Positions 23,531 to 35,790 of a DNA stretch of 64,000 nucleotides are shown piece after piece; positions within the stretch are counted from its first letter, which is position 1, and each line of letters starts with the position of its first letter. The position numbers and the translations under genes are program-made. The notes under the pieces are model-generated. The model was given only the letters and a program-made list of their open reading frames with translations. It made no database searches and was not told the origin of the DNA. The stretch is from Erinaceus europaeus (lineage: Eukaryota; Chordata; Mammalia; Eulipotyphla; Erinaceidae): positions 96,663,141 to 96,727,140 of the forward strand of contig NC_080166.1 in NCBI RefSeq assembly GCF_950295315.1. Direction: 5' to 3'.

Positions 23531-25245
23531 GCACACTCCTCAAAGTAGACATAATAGCCTATAACTAATACCATCATATTCTTAGTAAAGATAACTACAA
23601 CTTCAAATTAAGATTATAACAGCTTTGAATACTGATATGCAATATTCTATGTAAATTCAATATATTGATATGTTTGGTCTGGTTCTCTCAGGATTTTATA
23701 ATGGACTACTTTGGCATATACATTATTGATTTCATTTTCATCTCTCACTTCAATATCATCTAGTAATTATTTTATCTACAAGATGAATTTCTATTGATGA
23801 TGTCTTTTATATTTGTCTTGTGAGGCAAACATGATAACCACTACACTACAGAAACTCATATTTCTGTCTTGTAACCATTCTTCATTCCCACTTGCCATAT
23901 CATCCTCATTCAGTTGATGAAATAACAGATAAATTTTTACTTAAAAACTTTCAGCAAGGAACAAGTGGCAGAAGAGTCTCCCCTTGTCATCCCACCCTAC
24001 GTACGAAAGTCAGCTGACCCTGTGGCTTAATATACTAGCACCACCTGCATCTTGATTTACTAACTACATAGCAAATAAAAATATCATGCCCTCATGCCAC
24101 TTTATAATACAATTAAATCTGAAACACCATTTTCCAAGTTATAAAAAAAAATGTCTGCCAATCTTTTACTGGAAACTTTTGCATTAAAAAAAAAAGACTT
24201 TCACAAGGGCATTTACTTCCCTTTACTCCAGAGAACCTCAAACATACTCCTGGACACTCCCAGCTGACTGCATTTATGATCACTTTGCATCCCAACTTCC
24301 TCCCCGACTGTTAGATGGCACTGTGCCCTCTAGCAAGGTACTACGCCAATTTTTCTAGGACACACAGGCTAATCAAATGAAGGATTCACTAGAGAACATT
24401 GCAAATGCCATCTCTTCAGCAGGGCATCCATTATCTCTGGCAGTAATGCACATTAACATCAAATACACCTTAGGTGCCAAAATGAAGACTCTGAATTGTG
24501 AAAGAAAGCACAGCATGTTAGATGAAGGTGTGTGGATCTGCCCAATGGGCAGACCGAATCCTAAAAGTCCACAGAATCCCACTAGGCATACAAGTATCTT
24601 AATGCTTAGCACTGTCTTTGTAATTTGTAGTGGCTTATGAAAAGAACGACAACCCCCCACCCCAAACCCAATTATAAGCCTGACAAACAGAAGCAGTGGT
24701 CAGACAGATTCCAAAAGCACATTCAAAAACACATTGGGGTATATGTACCACAGCAGAGGCAACATCGCCTCCCATTTTCAAACTAATTGCTAGTGGACTT
24801 TTTCACCACTAGTCTGTCTCCACATGGGTTGAAATGTCCAGATGTGAAGTCCAGATTATATTTCTTCATTACTAGGTTATATGTTTATGACTTTAGTAAC
24901 CACCACATTGGAACTCCCACTCCCAAGAAAACATTTCATCCAATCCAAACTCTCAATTCAACAGGAAATAAAGAAATGAAATCATTCAAACAACCAATTA
25001 AGGTCAAGTATGAATTTGACCCAGCAATCTCCTGCTCTTAGTCTTGTGGTTAATTAGATCAAGTTTCTCCTCTCCTTACATCTCCCCCCAACATTATATG
25101 TTATTACTATAGTATAACCTATTCACTTAAAAAAATATCTAGTAAAATGTCATAACGTTTTTTTCTATTAACAGCAACATGTACTTTGTGCCTATTGGTA
25201 AATACCTACTAATTGTCTATGCAGTTTCATTCTCTCAATAATTAA
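23531..25245. other. Intronic, nothing recognised
   Basis: 1.7 kb of unique sequence. Open frames on both strands around 24,373-24,660 mirror each other and have no family. Confidence 0.5.
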
Positions 25246-25326
25246 AGAGTGGGGGCCTGGTAGTAGTGCACAGGGTGGGGGTGGCGGGGGCAGGAGTTGT
25301 TTCACATCTGGTAAGGCAGTTCTGCA

Positions 25327-25362
<36 letters not shown>

Positions 25363-25530
25363 GCTCTCTCTTTTCCCATTCTCTCTCAGTTTCTCTCTGT
25401 CCTATCCAAAAAAAAATAATAAATAAATAAAATAAAAATGACCACAGGAGCAGTGGATTCGTAATGCTGGCACCAAGCCCCAGTGATAACCCTGGAGACA
25501 AAATAATAATAATAATAATAATAATAATAG
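25246..25530 (+). mobile_element. ERI-type SINE with 3' module, B box deleted
   Basis: Head gggggcctggtagtagtgca runs straight into a G-rich stretch with no B box, then CT repeats and the 3' module agcagtggattcgtaatgct ... aaccctggag. Tail is (AAT)n. Confidence 0.8.
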
Positions 25531-27254
25531 AGTAAATTTGTTATATGCCCATTAAAATGACACCCCTGTTGAAGCTAAATACATGATGGGCAAATTAAAC
25601 TTCTCAAAGGCAAAAATGTTCCCTAAGGACAAGCTTGTATCAGTGGGCATTTGTATTCTTACAATCCATATATGCTGGCCTTAGTGCTTACTGCCCTATA
25701 TTATTTGTGTGCCTGGCATCCACTTATCATTGTATCATTGCATTTTTCAAAGAATTAATGTTCAACTAAATTTGCTAAGTGAAAGAAAGTTTGACTAAAT
25801 GCATGTGTTATACATCCCATAGGCCCATAAACTGCTAAAACCACCTTGACCTCCCCCTACTTGTTGTCTTCTTTATGCCTATGTTGAGTTAAAAAAAAAT
25901 CCCCCCTAGGTACTAAAGCATTTGAATAAAATGTTTCCTTCAACTGTCCATTGATGACAACAGTCTTCCCCCCACCCCTCCCCTAACTCATGATGAACTA
26001 TTAGGGTCTCTCAGAGGAAATTATTTTAATTATAGACATCAGAACTGCTTAATTGTAAATATGCAATGTGAGCACTTTACAAAAGAGGTTACTTGCTTTT
26101 CATTTTAATTTTCCCTCTCTCTCTAATAACTGTTATAACTCACGATGACATACTCCCAAGTTTTCAGCATTTTGGCACTGTTTTCTATTAAACACCACCT
26201 ACAGAAATCTACAATGTTGCAGAGGTTGGGTGATGGTGCACCTGGTTGATCACACATGTTACAATGTGCAAGGACCTAGGTTCAAGCCCCCCAGCTCCCA
26301 CCTGCAGGGGGAAAGCTTCAAGAGTGATGTAGGTCTGCAGGCGTCTCTCTATTTCTCTTCCTTTCTTTCTCTTCTTCTCTTTCAATACCTTGTTGTCTCT
26401 ATCAAATAAATATAATAATTTAAAAAACTGCAATGTTGCTATGAAAGCTACAAAACCATTGGTCATGATTTACTTATATGAAACCTGTGTTGTAATTCGC
26501 TTAAGCAAGCTGTGATCACGTAGTTAGCCTCCAGAGAGATGAGAGCTGAGACATGAAGGGGAAAACATGGTTATAAGAACAAATGATCCCTCCAGTAACT
26601 ATGCAGACAGGGTAGATATCTATATCTGCTTTTAGATAGATGTTATGGATGGACACATTTTGGAAATTTGAGATACAAATGAAGATCCATTACTCTCTGG
26701 CAGATCTCAAGCTACTGCACTGTCTAGATGGTAGCTATGGGAATGCATGGCTTCTCAGCTTACATTCAGTCATTAATCTTTTGTCTAGGATATCTTTCTG
26801 CATGGATATCAACCCCCCCCCCAAAGAAAAAGACCATAGGAAGAACCTATCTTATATTCGCTAACCATAGGCTCTAAGCTTTTCATTTTATTTTTGTTCA
26901 AGGGAAGAAAAGAATTTGAGAAGAAACTAGATCATATCTTTCAAAAACCAATAGAAATGAAAGGAACTATTTATTTAAAAACTGGGACAAATGATGGTTC
27001 TACGTGTATATTAGCCCCCTACACATCTCAACCATGATAAGAGTCAAAGAGAGAATAAAGTATTATGACTTAATTAACAAAATTTGTTCAATGTCTGTTA
27101 AACTCAAATAGTAGTATTTTGTGCTGGGGAATATTCAAAATGGAAAACGTATTGTTTCTCTGTGTTTACATTTACAACCTTTAGAAAAATGTGAATTTTT
27201 TAGAGTAAGTCTTCATAAATATGTTTGGTGTAGATGTCCTAAATGGACTAATAA
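25531..27254. other. Intronic, one SINE only
   Basis: Apart from the B SINE at 26,221-26,430, AT-rich unique sequence with a C10 run near 26,813. Confidence 0.5.
26221..26430 (+). mobile_element. ERI-type SINE (B)
   Basis: tggtgcacctggttgatcac head, cctaggttcaagccccccag B box, ccacctgcagggggaaagc. Duplication caatgttgc at 26,212-26,220 and 26,431-26,439. Confidence 0.88.
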
Positions 27255-27755
27255 ATAAAATGGTTCAATCTCCTGATCCCCACCTGTGAGTGTGGGGGGT
27301 AGGAGGAAGGTTCCCAAGCAGTGGAACAGTGCTATGGGTTGTCTCTTATCTCTGTCTCTCATGTCCTATGAAAGAATGGCTAGAAGGGAGTTGGGCGGTA
27401 GCGCAGTGGATTAAGTGCATACGGCGCAAAGCACAAGGACCAGCATAAGGATGCCAGTTCGAGTTCCTGGCTCTCCACCTGCAGGGGAGTCACTTCACAA
27501 GCAGTGAATCAGGTCTGCAGGTGTCTATCTTTCTCTCCCCCTCTCTGTCTTCCCCTCCTCTCTCCATTTCTCTCTGTCCTATCTAACAATGACAACATCA
27601 ATAATAACAATAACAACAACGATGAAAAACAACAAGGGCAACAAAAGAGAAAATAAATAAATATAAAACATTTTTTAAAAGAATGGCTAGTAAGCAGGAA
27701 TGATGAAATTGTGCAGGCACTATTTCTTAGTGATAATACTGTTGGCAAATAGATA
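27255..27755 (+). mobile_element. Older SINE with 3' module, split by a younger one
   Basis: The left piece has gtcctgatccccacctgtga-like core without a tRNA head; the right piece (27,691-27,755) is a worn 3' module with ttgtgcaggcactatttctt. Confidence 0.65.
27385..27677 (+). mobile_element. ERI-type SINE (A), nested
   Basis: Complete: agttgggcggtagcgcagtg, ccagttcgagttcctggctc, (AAC)n and AAAT tail. Perfect duplication aaagaatggctag at 27,371-27,383 and 27,678-27,690. Confidence 0.93.
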
Positions 27756-28154
27756 AATACATAACCAAGTAAAATAAAACTGTGGGCTAAGTGGCACTTT
27801 CTAGAGACAAAAGGAGTAGCAGTGAGTAGAGTTTATCAGGAGTTCATGAGATCAGACTATTGATTTGATGGGAGAGGAGAGAAAAGCATAGTCAGTGAGG
27901 AAATGGCAGAGAAGTTGTCATAAACAGTGAGCTGTGTTTGAGTAAGGCTGCTTCACTAAAACAGGACATTGACCTGGGACTAAAGTTTCAGACCAGTAGG
28001 GCAGATTAGACTGAAGACTCAGAAGATAGACTGCAGACTCTAGATTTGTGTAGGGATAGGGCATTTCCACTCTGACCTTAGGAGAGATGATTATTGAATA
28101 ATTGACTGGTAATATAGTGTCAGGACATATGAAGAAGACAATGGTAAAATATGG

Positions 28155-28372
28155 TGTGTGGGGCAAGGTTGTGGTACATCTGGTTGAGCACACATATTAC
28201 AGTGTGCAAAGGCCCAGGTTCAAGTCCCTGTTCCCCATGTGTAGGAGAAAATTTGTAAGCTTCATGATCGGTGAAACAGTGCTACAGCTCCCTCCCTCTC
28301 TCTCTCTCTCCCTCCCTCCCTCTCAACTTCTGTATCTGTCCAAAATAAATAAATAAACAAAGAAGTAAAATA
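28155..28372 (+). mobile_element. ERI-type SINE (B)
   Basis: gttgtggtacatctggttga, cccaggttcaagtccctgtt, CT-rich block, AAAT tail. Confidence 0.85.
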
Positions 28373-28377
28373 TATAT

Positions 28378-28713
28378 TACCCCCAGGGTTATTGCTGGGG
28401 CTCGGCGCCTGCACCATGAATCCACCACTCCTGGACCTCCCCATTTTGTTGCCCTTGTTGTTGATCTTGTTGTAGTTGTTATTGTCACTGCTGTCATAGC
28501 TGCCACTGTCATTAGATAGGGCAAAGAGAAATAGAGAAAGGAGGGGAAGACAGAGAGGAGGAGAGAAAGATAGACACCTGCAGACCTACCTCACCACTTA
28601 TGAAGGGGCCCCCTGCAGGTGGGGAGCTGGGGGCTGGAACCAGGATCCTTAGCCTAGCCCTTGCACTTTGCGCCATGTGTGTTTAATCCGTTGCACTATT
28701 GCCCGACCCCCTA
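28378..28713 (-). mobile_element. ERI-type SINE, A subfamily with 3' module
   Basis: Reversed module cagggttattgctggggctc ... ccaccactcctggacc, cttgttgttgatcttgttg, core and head ttaatccgttgcactattgc. Confidence 0.9.
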
Positions 28714-28994
28714 AAATAAAATTTTAACTGATATCTCCTTTAAAACAAAATGGTGTGTGATAACCATGTATTGAGGAGGCCTGAAATAAGGCATAGAACT
28801 AAAGCCTGGAAGAGTTACTTTCAGTGGACAATGAGCTACACTTGAGGTCCGAAGAGTTTAGATTTTAGCAGAAGTTAAAACAATGGAAAGAAAGCAATAT
28901 GGGGAGAAAGCAATATAGAATGAAAATGATCTAAAATGAGCACCAGAGTGGTTGTACTGCTCTGAATCTTAAGTTTAGCTTTGAAGCAGAGAGG

Positions 28995-29095
28995 TCAGCC
29001 AGAGTATTATCCTTTATAAGTGGTGCTAGGGATTGGGCCCTGGGTCAGACACATGTGATATGAAAACTTCATTGCTTGAGCCACCTCCTTGGTCC
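28995..29095 (-). mobile_element. C-like SINE fragment
   Basis: gtgctagggattgggccctg and a worn head cttgagccacctccttggtc in reverse. Confidence 0.5.
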
Positions 29096-29104
29096 AGAGG
29101 CAGT

Positions 29105-29330
29105 TCTCAGTAGTAACAGTTGTCATTTGTTTTGTTTTGTTATTTTCTTTTGCTTGCTCCTTTTTTACATAGAGATAGAGAAGTAGAGACAAAGTGAAAG
29201 AGACCACAGCACTGAAGTGAAAAAGACTGCAGCACGGATGTTTCCTTCAATGCAGTGTGGGACAAGCTTGAACCTGGGTTGTGTACACAGCAATCAGTGC
29301 ATTACCCACTGAGCTATTTTGTCAGCCCAT
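29105..29330 (-). mobile_element. D-family SINE
   Basis: gaccacagcactgaagtgaa, ttccttcaatgcagtgtggg, agcttgaacctgggttgtgt, head ccactgagctattttgtcag. Confidence 0.75.
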
Positions 29331-29529
29331 AGAATAGTTTGTTGGGTCTTGAGCATGGAAATGAAGATGTAAACATAGAAGCTAGAATGAAAACAAGGTA
29401 AGAACAGAAGGGATAGAAATAGAAGAAACCCATGAATTTTATTTCTTTTAGAAATACTCCGATAAACTTGTAATCTCTCAAATAGATTTTTGACTCAGCA
29501 CAGAAGAGAGAAAATGGCGAAGTGTAGCT

Positions 29530-31445
29530 AGAATTAGGTATATATTTTGCCCTAATTTAGGAATACATGTGGACATATGCTCTATCTCATGGGACCTGGT
29601 CTATATCTAGGTTTTGGGACATTGTTAGGAAGTGAACCATCCAGAATGGAACTAGAGAATCCTATGAAAGGAAAAGGTCTCACCCTAGTAATGAAGCTGA
29701 AGGGTTGACATTCTACACCTGAAGTCTCTGGACACAGTCTGAAGTGAAGCATGCTAAGGTGGTACTTGTTGCATTGATTATGTTGGTATTGATGGATGCA
29801 ATATCATTTGGTATGAATTGAGAGAAGCATGCAGGCAAGTGTGCCCCACCTGAAAAGTTCTAGGACTGGGGGGAAAATAGGCTCTATAGAGGAAGTGGGA
29901 AGTTACTGCTGTTTTAGGGTTGAAGAAGGCAATAAATATTTAATGCTATAATCACATTACTTGGCAATTGGGTTAACTTTGAAATATCCCTTTGTTAGGA
30001 TTTGCTGTATCATACACAACATTACCATAATTTAGGTCCTTTGACATTATTTGTATGTAGATGTGCCACCTGTTGCTTCTGTTCTCCCTGGTCTAGGCTT
30101 TGCAGAAAGTCAACCTATCAAAGACTCAGCCTATGGTCTGTGCATTAAAAAGTTTGAGAGGTCACAATATCTTCAGTGAGTCAGTATAAAGTTCATAATG
30201 AAATAGTGTCTACTTAGACTTAGATACTCTCCTCACCTACTTCCTATTACATTTCCCTCACTCACTCCAAAGCTAACCTTATCAAAGCAAGGAATGCAAA
30301 AGCTGAATCAGGGCAAAAGACTAGCATACTTTAATGATGACTTTTAGTTACTATCAGGCCACCACATCAGTTGGGGCCCTATTCTGGGAGTCCTGAGTTT
30401 GCCAGACAGACATGATGGACCTAGACCTCAAATAAATCCCTCTCTCCATTGTTACTGGTCATCTCCATCAGGAACAACACAACAGACCTTTTGGTGAGCC
30501 CCCATAGGGCCTTGCCCTCCACTTGGATCAACAACGGTAGACAATGTTCTATCATCCGAAGGGAAGCTGGACAACATACTCTATGCTACACCTGAAGCAG
30601 ATGGTTCCTGAAATTGGGGCATCTTAGAATGTTCCTACTCATGACCACAGAATGTGAGCTCAGATCTACAGGAATATAGAGGTTGCATAGGCTTCTAAGC
30701 TGAATATGATCCCCAGATCAAAACAAATTGATGGAGTTTACAGTCAATATTATTTATACACTTTTCCCATATTTGGGAGCTACTCTCTTTTCTGATCCAG
30801 TTTCTGGTCCTTTTTCCAGCCATAACACCATCTCCCCAGACAATAACTTGGATCCAGCTGCATGTCATATTTCAGGCTGCAGGGAACAAAAGCAAAAGAA
30901 AACAAAATAAGAAAATATATAGTATAGCCATAGGCCCTTTGGAATATAACTAAAATATGCCTACTAGCTATCTACAAAACGGAGACTCCTTCAACTCTTC
31001 ATCTAAACTATTCCAGCTTTTAATTCCATGATTAGTCAACAATTTTTTTGGCTTTATATGTTAACTTTCTTTTCAGCCACCAGGTTCCAGATGCTAACAT
31101 GATGGCAACCAGAGTTCCCTGGACAGATAACCCCACCAATGTGTCCTAGAGCTCCGATACCCCAGAACCCCACCTCACTAGAGAAAAAGAGAGGTGGGCT
31201 GGGAGTATGAATTGACCTGTCAACACCCATGTTCAGTGGGGAAGCAATTACAGAAACCATACTTTCCACCTTCTGCATCCCACAATGACCTTGGGTCCAT
31301 ACTCCCAGAGAGCTAAAGAATCAGAAAGCCATCAAGGGAGGGGATGGGATACAGAGTTCTGGTGGTGGGGATTGTGTGGAGTTGTACCCCTCTTATCCTA
31401 TGGTTTTGTCAGTGTTTCCTTTTCATAAATACAATTTTAAAAAGA
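29530..31445 (+). mobile_element. 5'-inverted L1 tail, long 3' UTR variant
   Basis: About 29,536-30,220 is the reverse complement of the 3' UTR portion seen at 40,790-41,420. About 30,235-31,445 continues in plus orientation with the rest of the UTR and an A-rich end. It includes a segment (about 30,240-30,990) most of which the full-length copy at 41 kb lacks. A candidate 9-bp duplication agaattagg lies at 29,530-29,538 and about 31,451-31,459. Confidence 0.78.
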
Positions 31446-31459
31446 AAGAAAGAATTAGG

Positions 31460-31795
31460 GGATGCTGGACAGATGACCCCACCAATGTGTCCTGTAGCCT
31501 AGTTCCCCAGAACTCCCCACTAGGGAAAGAGAGTGACAGGCTAGGAGTATGGATCGATCTGCCAATGCCCATGTTCAGAGGGGAAGCACTTATAGAAGCC
31601 AGACCTTCCACCTTCAGCACCCCATAAAAATTCTGGGTCCATACTCTCAGAGGGATAAAGAATAGGAAAGCTATCAGAGGAGGGGATACGATACAGAGTT
31701 CTGGTGGTGGAAGTTGTGTGGAATTATACCCCTCTTATCCTATGGTTTTTGTCAGTGTTTTCTTTTTTTAAATAAATTTTTTTTAAAAAAAAAGG
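31460..31795 (+). mobile_element. Short 5'-truncated L1 3' end
   Basis: Starts abruptly at gctggacagatgaccccacc and ends ttttgtcagtgttttc plus an A-rich tail. It abuts the tail of the preceding L1 copy, so two L1 tails stand head to tail. Confidence 0.8.
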
Positions 31796-32611
31796 ATCAC
31801 AAAGGGATACCCGATAACAAATTCCAGTTTGTATAATGGTGCAAAAATCATCTGGTCCATAATGTAAAGTACTGAGTAGAATCCCTCATCCTTGATAATT
31901 CAAAAGCAGTAGTTATGTCAGCAAAGTGAAGCACAAATTTTATCCCTGTGTATCTTCAGGAGTAAACTTCTACTATAGTTGAAATATTATTTAAGTTGCC
32001 TTGTGAATATCAAAAGGGAAATAGTTCCCTTGATCCCAACAACAGGAATATTGCAGTTGCTTTTTCTTTCTCATTCTTTTTTCTTTCTTTCTTTTTTTTT
32101 CTTTAGCTGTTGGTTTTTTTACTTCATTTTTACTTCATTGATTTGGTTGAAGAATAATGTTTGCATCATAGAGATGAATAATACGAAGCTCAAAGGAGGT
32201 CTTGCAAATTCAAATGAGGAGTTAAAAACCACAAACAGGGCTCACTGCCTATATTTTTTTCAACCACTGCTACCATTTTCTCAGCAAATTACTACTTAGA
32301 ACATACTATATTAAATAATTGTTTACTTCATATCTTTTCCTTATGGCCCTGCCTTTCTTTCAATTTTAGTAAAGATGTTTACTGAAAAATGTTCCTCTAC
32401 TATGATAAATATATAACCTTTTGCCTTAGTTGAAAAAAATGGATAGACAGAACTGTGGGTGTTTGCTTTAAGTGAAATAATTAAGAAGATAGAAGACAAT
32501 TATCAGAGGTTTCACTCAAATTGGGTATATAAATAGAGCAAAGGAACTGGCAAAAAAAAAAAAAATCTGTTAGTATAGGTGGAAACTATGGTGGTTATAA
32601 TACCAAAAGGT
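31796..32611. other. Intronic, nothing recognised
   Basis: T-rich run at 32,065-32,105; no exon or repeat called. Confidence 0.5.
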
Positions 32612-32765
32612 AAAAAAGCAGGTCTGCTGGTATCTATCTTTCTCTCCCCCTCTCTGTCTTTCCCTCCTCTCTCCAGTTCTCTCTGTCCTATCCAACAACG
32701 ACGACATCAATAACTACAACAATAAAACAACAAGGGCAACAAAAGGGAGTAAATAAATATTTTTT
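32612..32765 (+). mobile_element. ERI-type SINE (A), 5'-truncated
   Basis: Starts inside the element at gcaggtctgctggtatctat; pyrimidine block, (AAC)n and tail present, tRNA head absent. Confidence 0.85.
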
Positions 32766-32972
32766 TTAAAAATCTTTATTTATTATTGGATATAGACAGA
32801 GAAGAATGAGAAAGGAGGGGAAGATAGAGAAAGGGAAAGAGATACCTCATGCTCTATCTTATCACTCATATAACTGTCCCACTGCAGGTGGGGACCAGGG
32901 CCTTGAACCTGGGTCCTTGAGCACTGTAATGTGTGCACGCAACTTGGTGTGCCACTGCCTGGCCCCACACTA
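32766..32972 (-). mobile_element. ERI-type SINE (B)
   Basis: Tail-to-tail with the plus-strand copy on its left. ctgcaggtggggaccagggc, ccttgaacctgggtccttga, head aacttggtgtgccactgcct. Confidence 0.88.
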
Positions 32973-33029
32973 TATATATCAAGTACTGTAATCAATCATC
33001 ATTTATATAAACTTGAAAATCAGACCAGC

Positions 33030-33256
33030 AGACCAGTTGGGAGGGGCGGGTGGTGGTATACCTGGTTGAGTGCACATGTTACAATGTGCAAGGACATGAG
33101 TTTGAACCCTGGATCCCCACCTGCAGGGGGAAAGTTTTGTGAGTGATGAAGTAGTGTTGCATCTGTCTCTCCCTCTCTATCTCCCCCTCACCTCGTGATT
33201 TCTGGCTGTCTCTAGCTAATAAAGATAATAAAAAAACTAAAAAAATTTAAAAAGAG
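33030..33256 (+). mobile_element. ERI-type SINE (B)
   Basis: Head gggcgggtggtggtatacct; B box tttgaaccctgg worn. Duplication aatcagaccagc at about 33,018-33,029 and 33,257-33,268. Confidence 0.88.
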
Positions 33257-34122
33257 AATCAGACCAGCTGCAGAAGTGATCAGACCTCCACCCAGCAAGA
33301 ACATAGATTCTTAAACTAAAAGAAACTCAGTGTAAACATTGACCAACAAAAAAGACACCTCCTGGTGATGTGAACTGGAATGCAATTTCATTTGAACTAT
33401 CAGGGTAACTTAAAGGGGGGAAAGGGTTCACTTAGCTTGAGTGACTCAAAAGATTATCTTATTGCCTCAAGGTCCTTTGTCTTCCCATCTGAATATTACT
33501 TAACTCAAGTTGATGTCTTTGACACAGGTCCAGGGTGTTCCTATCCTCTAAGCACTGTAGAAATTCACGTTATGTTACTCCTCCTCATTCAAAATCATTA
33601 GATGATAATTGTAAAAAAAATTGTGCTGCATGAAGCATGCCTGACCTTGGGGGTGAGGCAGGGCATATAGGAAAAGGTCCTCCATATCACAATCAGACAT
33701 AGATTCAGAATTTGACACACTGTGAAGGATCATGCAGGGAGTTTGAATAAACATTTTTCTGTCAGAATGGTTCCTACTTTAACTTTATGGCTACACCCAT
33801 AATTTCCCTTGAAAAGGTTTCTAATTCATGATTAACATTTGAAGTATAGATAAATCAATCAATTGATCTCAACAGTTAAATACAAAAATGACCTTCATGT
33901 CCCCTAGCATCCAGAGTATGACATGATTTAAGCCAATGTGAGAAAGAGAAAGAAAAAGAGAGAGAAGCACATCACACAGGTAAGCTACTTACCTAAGGAT
34001 AAGTTTTCCCTCTCTTAGAAAGAATGTCCAGGAAGTAGTCATTAGGGAAAGATCTCCAGATATTCAGAGAGAAAACTAATTCCTTTGTTTTCAAAGAGAT
34101 CTTTAAGAAATGAGTCATCTGT
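33257..34122. other. Intronic, nothing recognised
   Basis: Unique sequence leading into the GGGAGA tract. Confidence 0.5.
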
Positions 34123-34242
34123 CAGAAGAGAGAGAGAAAGAGAGAGAGAGAGGGGGGGGAGAGGGAGAGTGAGAGGGAGAGAGGGAGAGGGAGAGGGAGA
34201 GGGAGAGGGAGAGGGAGAGGGAGAGAGAGAGGGAGAGAGGAA
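34123..34242 (+). repeat. (GGGAGA)n purine tract
   Basis: GA repeats, a G8 run and about twelve GGGAGA units: an all-purine strand of over 110 bases. Confidence 0.93.
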
Positions 34243-34592
34243 CACAGGATGGACCATTTATAAATTGCTGGGCATTAAGCAAAAGGTCTCATTACTTCCA
34301 GGCATGTGCTCTACCACTGACTCATTCTGTTGGTCCAATAAGACTGCATTTTTAATGCTATTGACACAAAGATATTTACAATGCTGCCATGAAAGAACTA
34401 GAACCCAATATAAAGCATTCTACATGATTTAACAATATATGTAGCATATGAATATACTAAAGGTTAAAAAGCTTAAACATAAGCATTACTTATATACTTT
34501 TTATTTAATGAGAAAAAGAGAATGAGAGATAATTAGAGCATAATTCTTGTACTACATAAATATATTAGAGGTTGAAAAAAAGCTTAAAAGCA

Positions 34593-34618
34593 CACACACA
34601 CACACACACACACACACA
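34593..34618 (+). repeat. (AC)13 microsatellite
   Basis: Pure AC repeat 140 bases left of the L1. Confidence 0.93.
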
Positions 34619-34743
34619 ATTTACTTTTTATTTAATGAGAGGAAGACAATGACGGGGGAAGGGGCAGAGCAACACTACTGTGTGTGCTATGTGGAACTGG
34701 AACTCAGGACCTCACATATCCAAGTCCTGTGTTTTGGCACTAT
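34615..34743 (-). mobile_element. D-family SINE remnant beside the L1
   Basis: gagaggaagacaatgacggg, gcaacactactgtgtgtgct, aactcaggacctcac in reverse. The full-length L1 inserted at its right end. Confidence 0.5.
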
Positions 34744-34757
34744 TAAAAACATAATCT

Positions 34758-35790
34758 GGTTCCTGGAAGATGGCGGACTCAGAAGCTGCTAGTGGCTTGA
34801 GCTCTGACCACATCCTCTGGAAATGGTAGGATTTTCTGGCATTAGTAGGCCAGTTAATAAGGGGTCCTAGTGGTGACACTAAGGAGGTGACTATAACTTA
34901 ATTTGGGTTAAAAAATAGAGTAGAAAAAGAGAAAAAAAATTTTTTCTCTTAAATTATTATCTCCAAAGTGTACCTCCTACCCGCCCCGCCCCATAACCAG
35001 TCCCTGGAGACCAGCTCCTAGCAGGCTCCCCTGCTGAGCTTCTTTCTTTACCAGGATTCCTGTCCCACAAGGGAGTATCTTCCCCCCCTTTAGGTTGATC
35101 AGAATTAACTCTTAGGGTATCTTTCATTGCTATGGCAGTGGGCATCTTATCTATTGTGGGAGGAACTTGTCTCATTACTCCTACCTCCTCTACAGATTCT
35201 CCCCTTCCTCCTCCTCCTAGCTAATTAAAAAAAAAAATACAATTAAATTAAGTTAAAAATAAAGTAATCAAAAAAAACCTTTCCTTTCACTGATCTTTAA
35301 TTACAGCTCTTGTTCTTATCTATTATTTTTTCTTTCTCTTGTCTCTTTTTTCTTTTTTTTTTTATCTTATCATACACTTCTTCCTTCTTTTTTGCCTTTC
35401 TGAATTTGTGAATTATTTGGGGGAAGAAATCTGACTCAAAGTGGACTCTCTATGCGTATATCTTTGCACTACTTCCCTTTCCCCTCTTGCTACCCCTAGA
35501 ATATACAGTGGATGGTAGATTTGCATAACAGTCTATTCTTGCTATCCTTTCTTTCTTTTCTCTTTCTTCTTCACTGGGATTTGGTTACTATTTTTTCACG
35601 GACTGGAGACAATGTTTGACTAACTGGTAGTGATTAAACTGCTTCAATACTTGCTTCAGTTGCTATTGTAATTCCTAAGGTTGGTGAGTGCAATTGTCAT
35701 AAAGATATTTAGTACAGTGTTGCTTGTACTCAAGACACAACAGCTGAGGAACAACAAAGCATAAAAATAAGAAACACATAAATCAAAAAA
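34758..35790 (+). promoter_or_regulatory. L1 5' UTR with YY1-like site at its start
   Basis: About 1 kb precedes ORF1. AAGATGGCGG at 34,767-34,776 lies about ten bases from the element's first base, the position of the YY1 site that fixes the transcription start in human L1. The rest is T/C-rich with no CpG-dense block. Promoter role is inferred from L1 biology. Confidence 0.7.
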
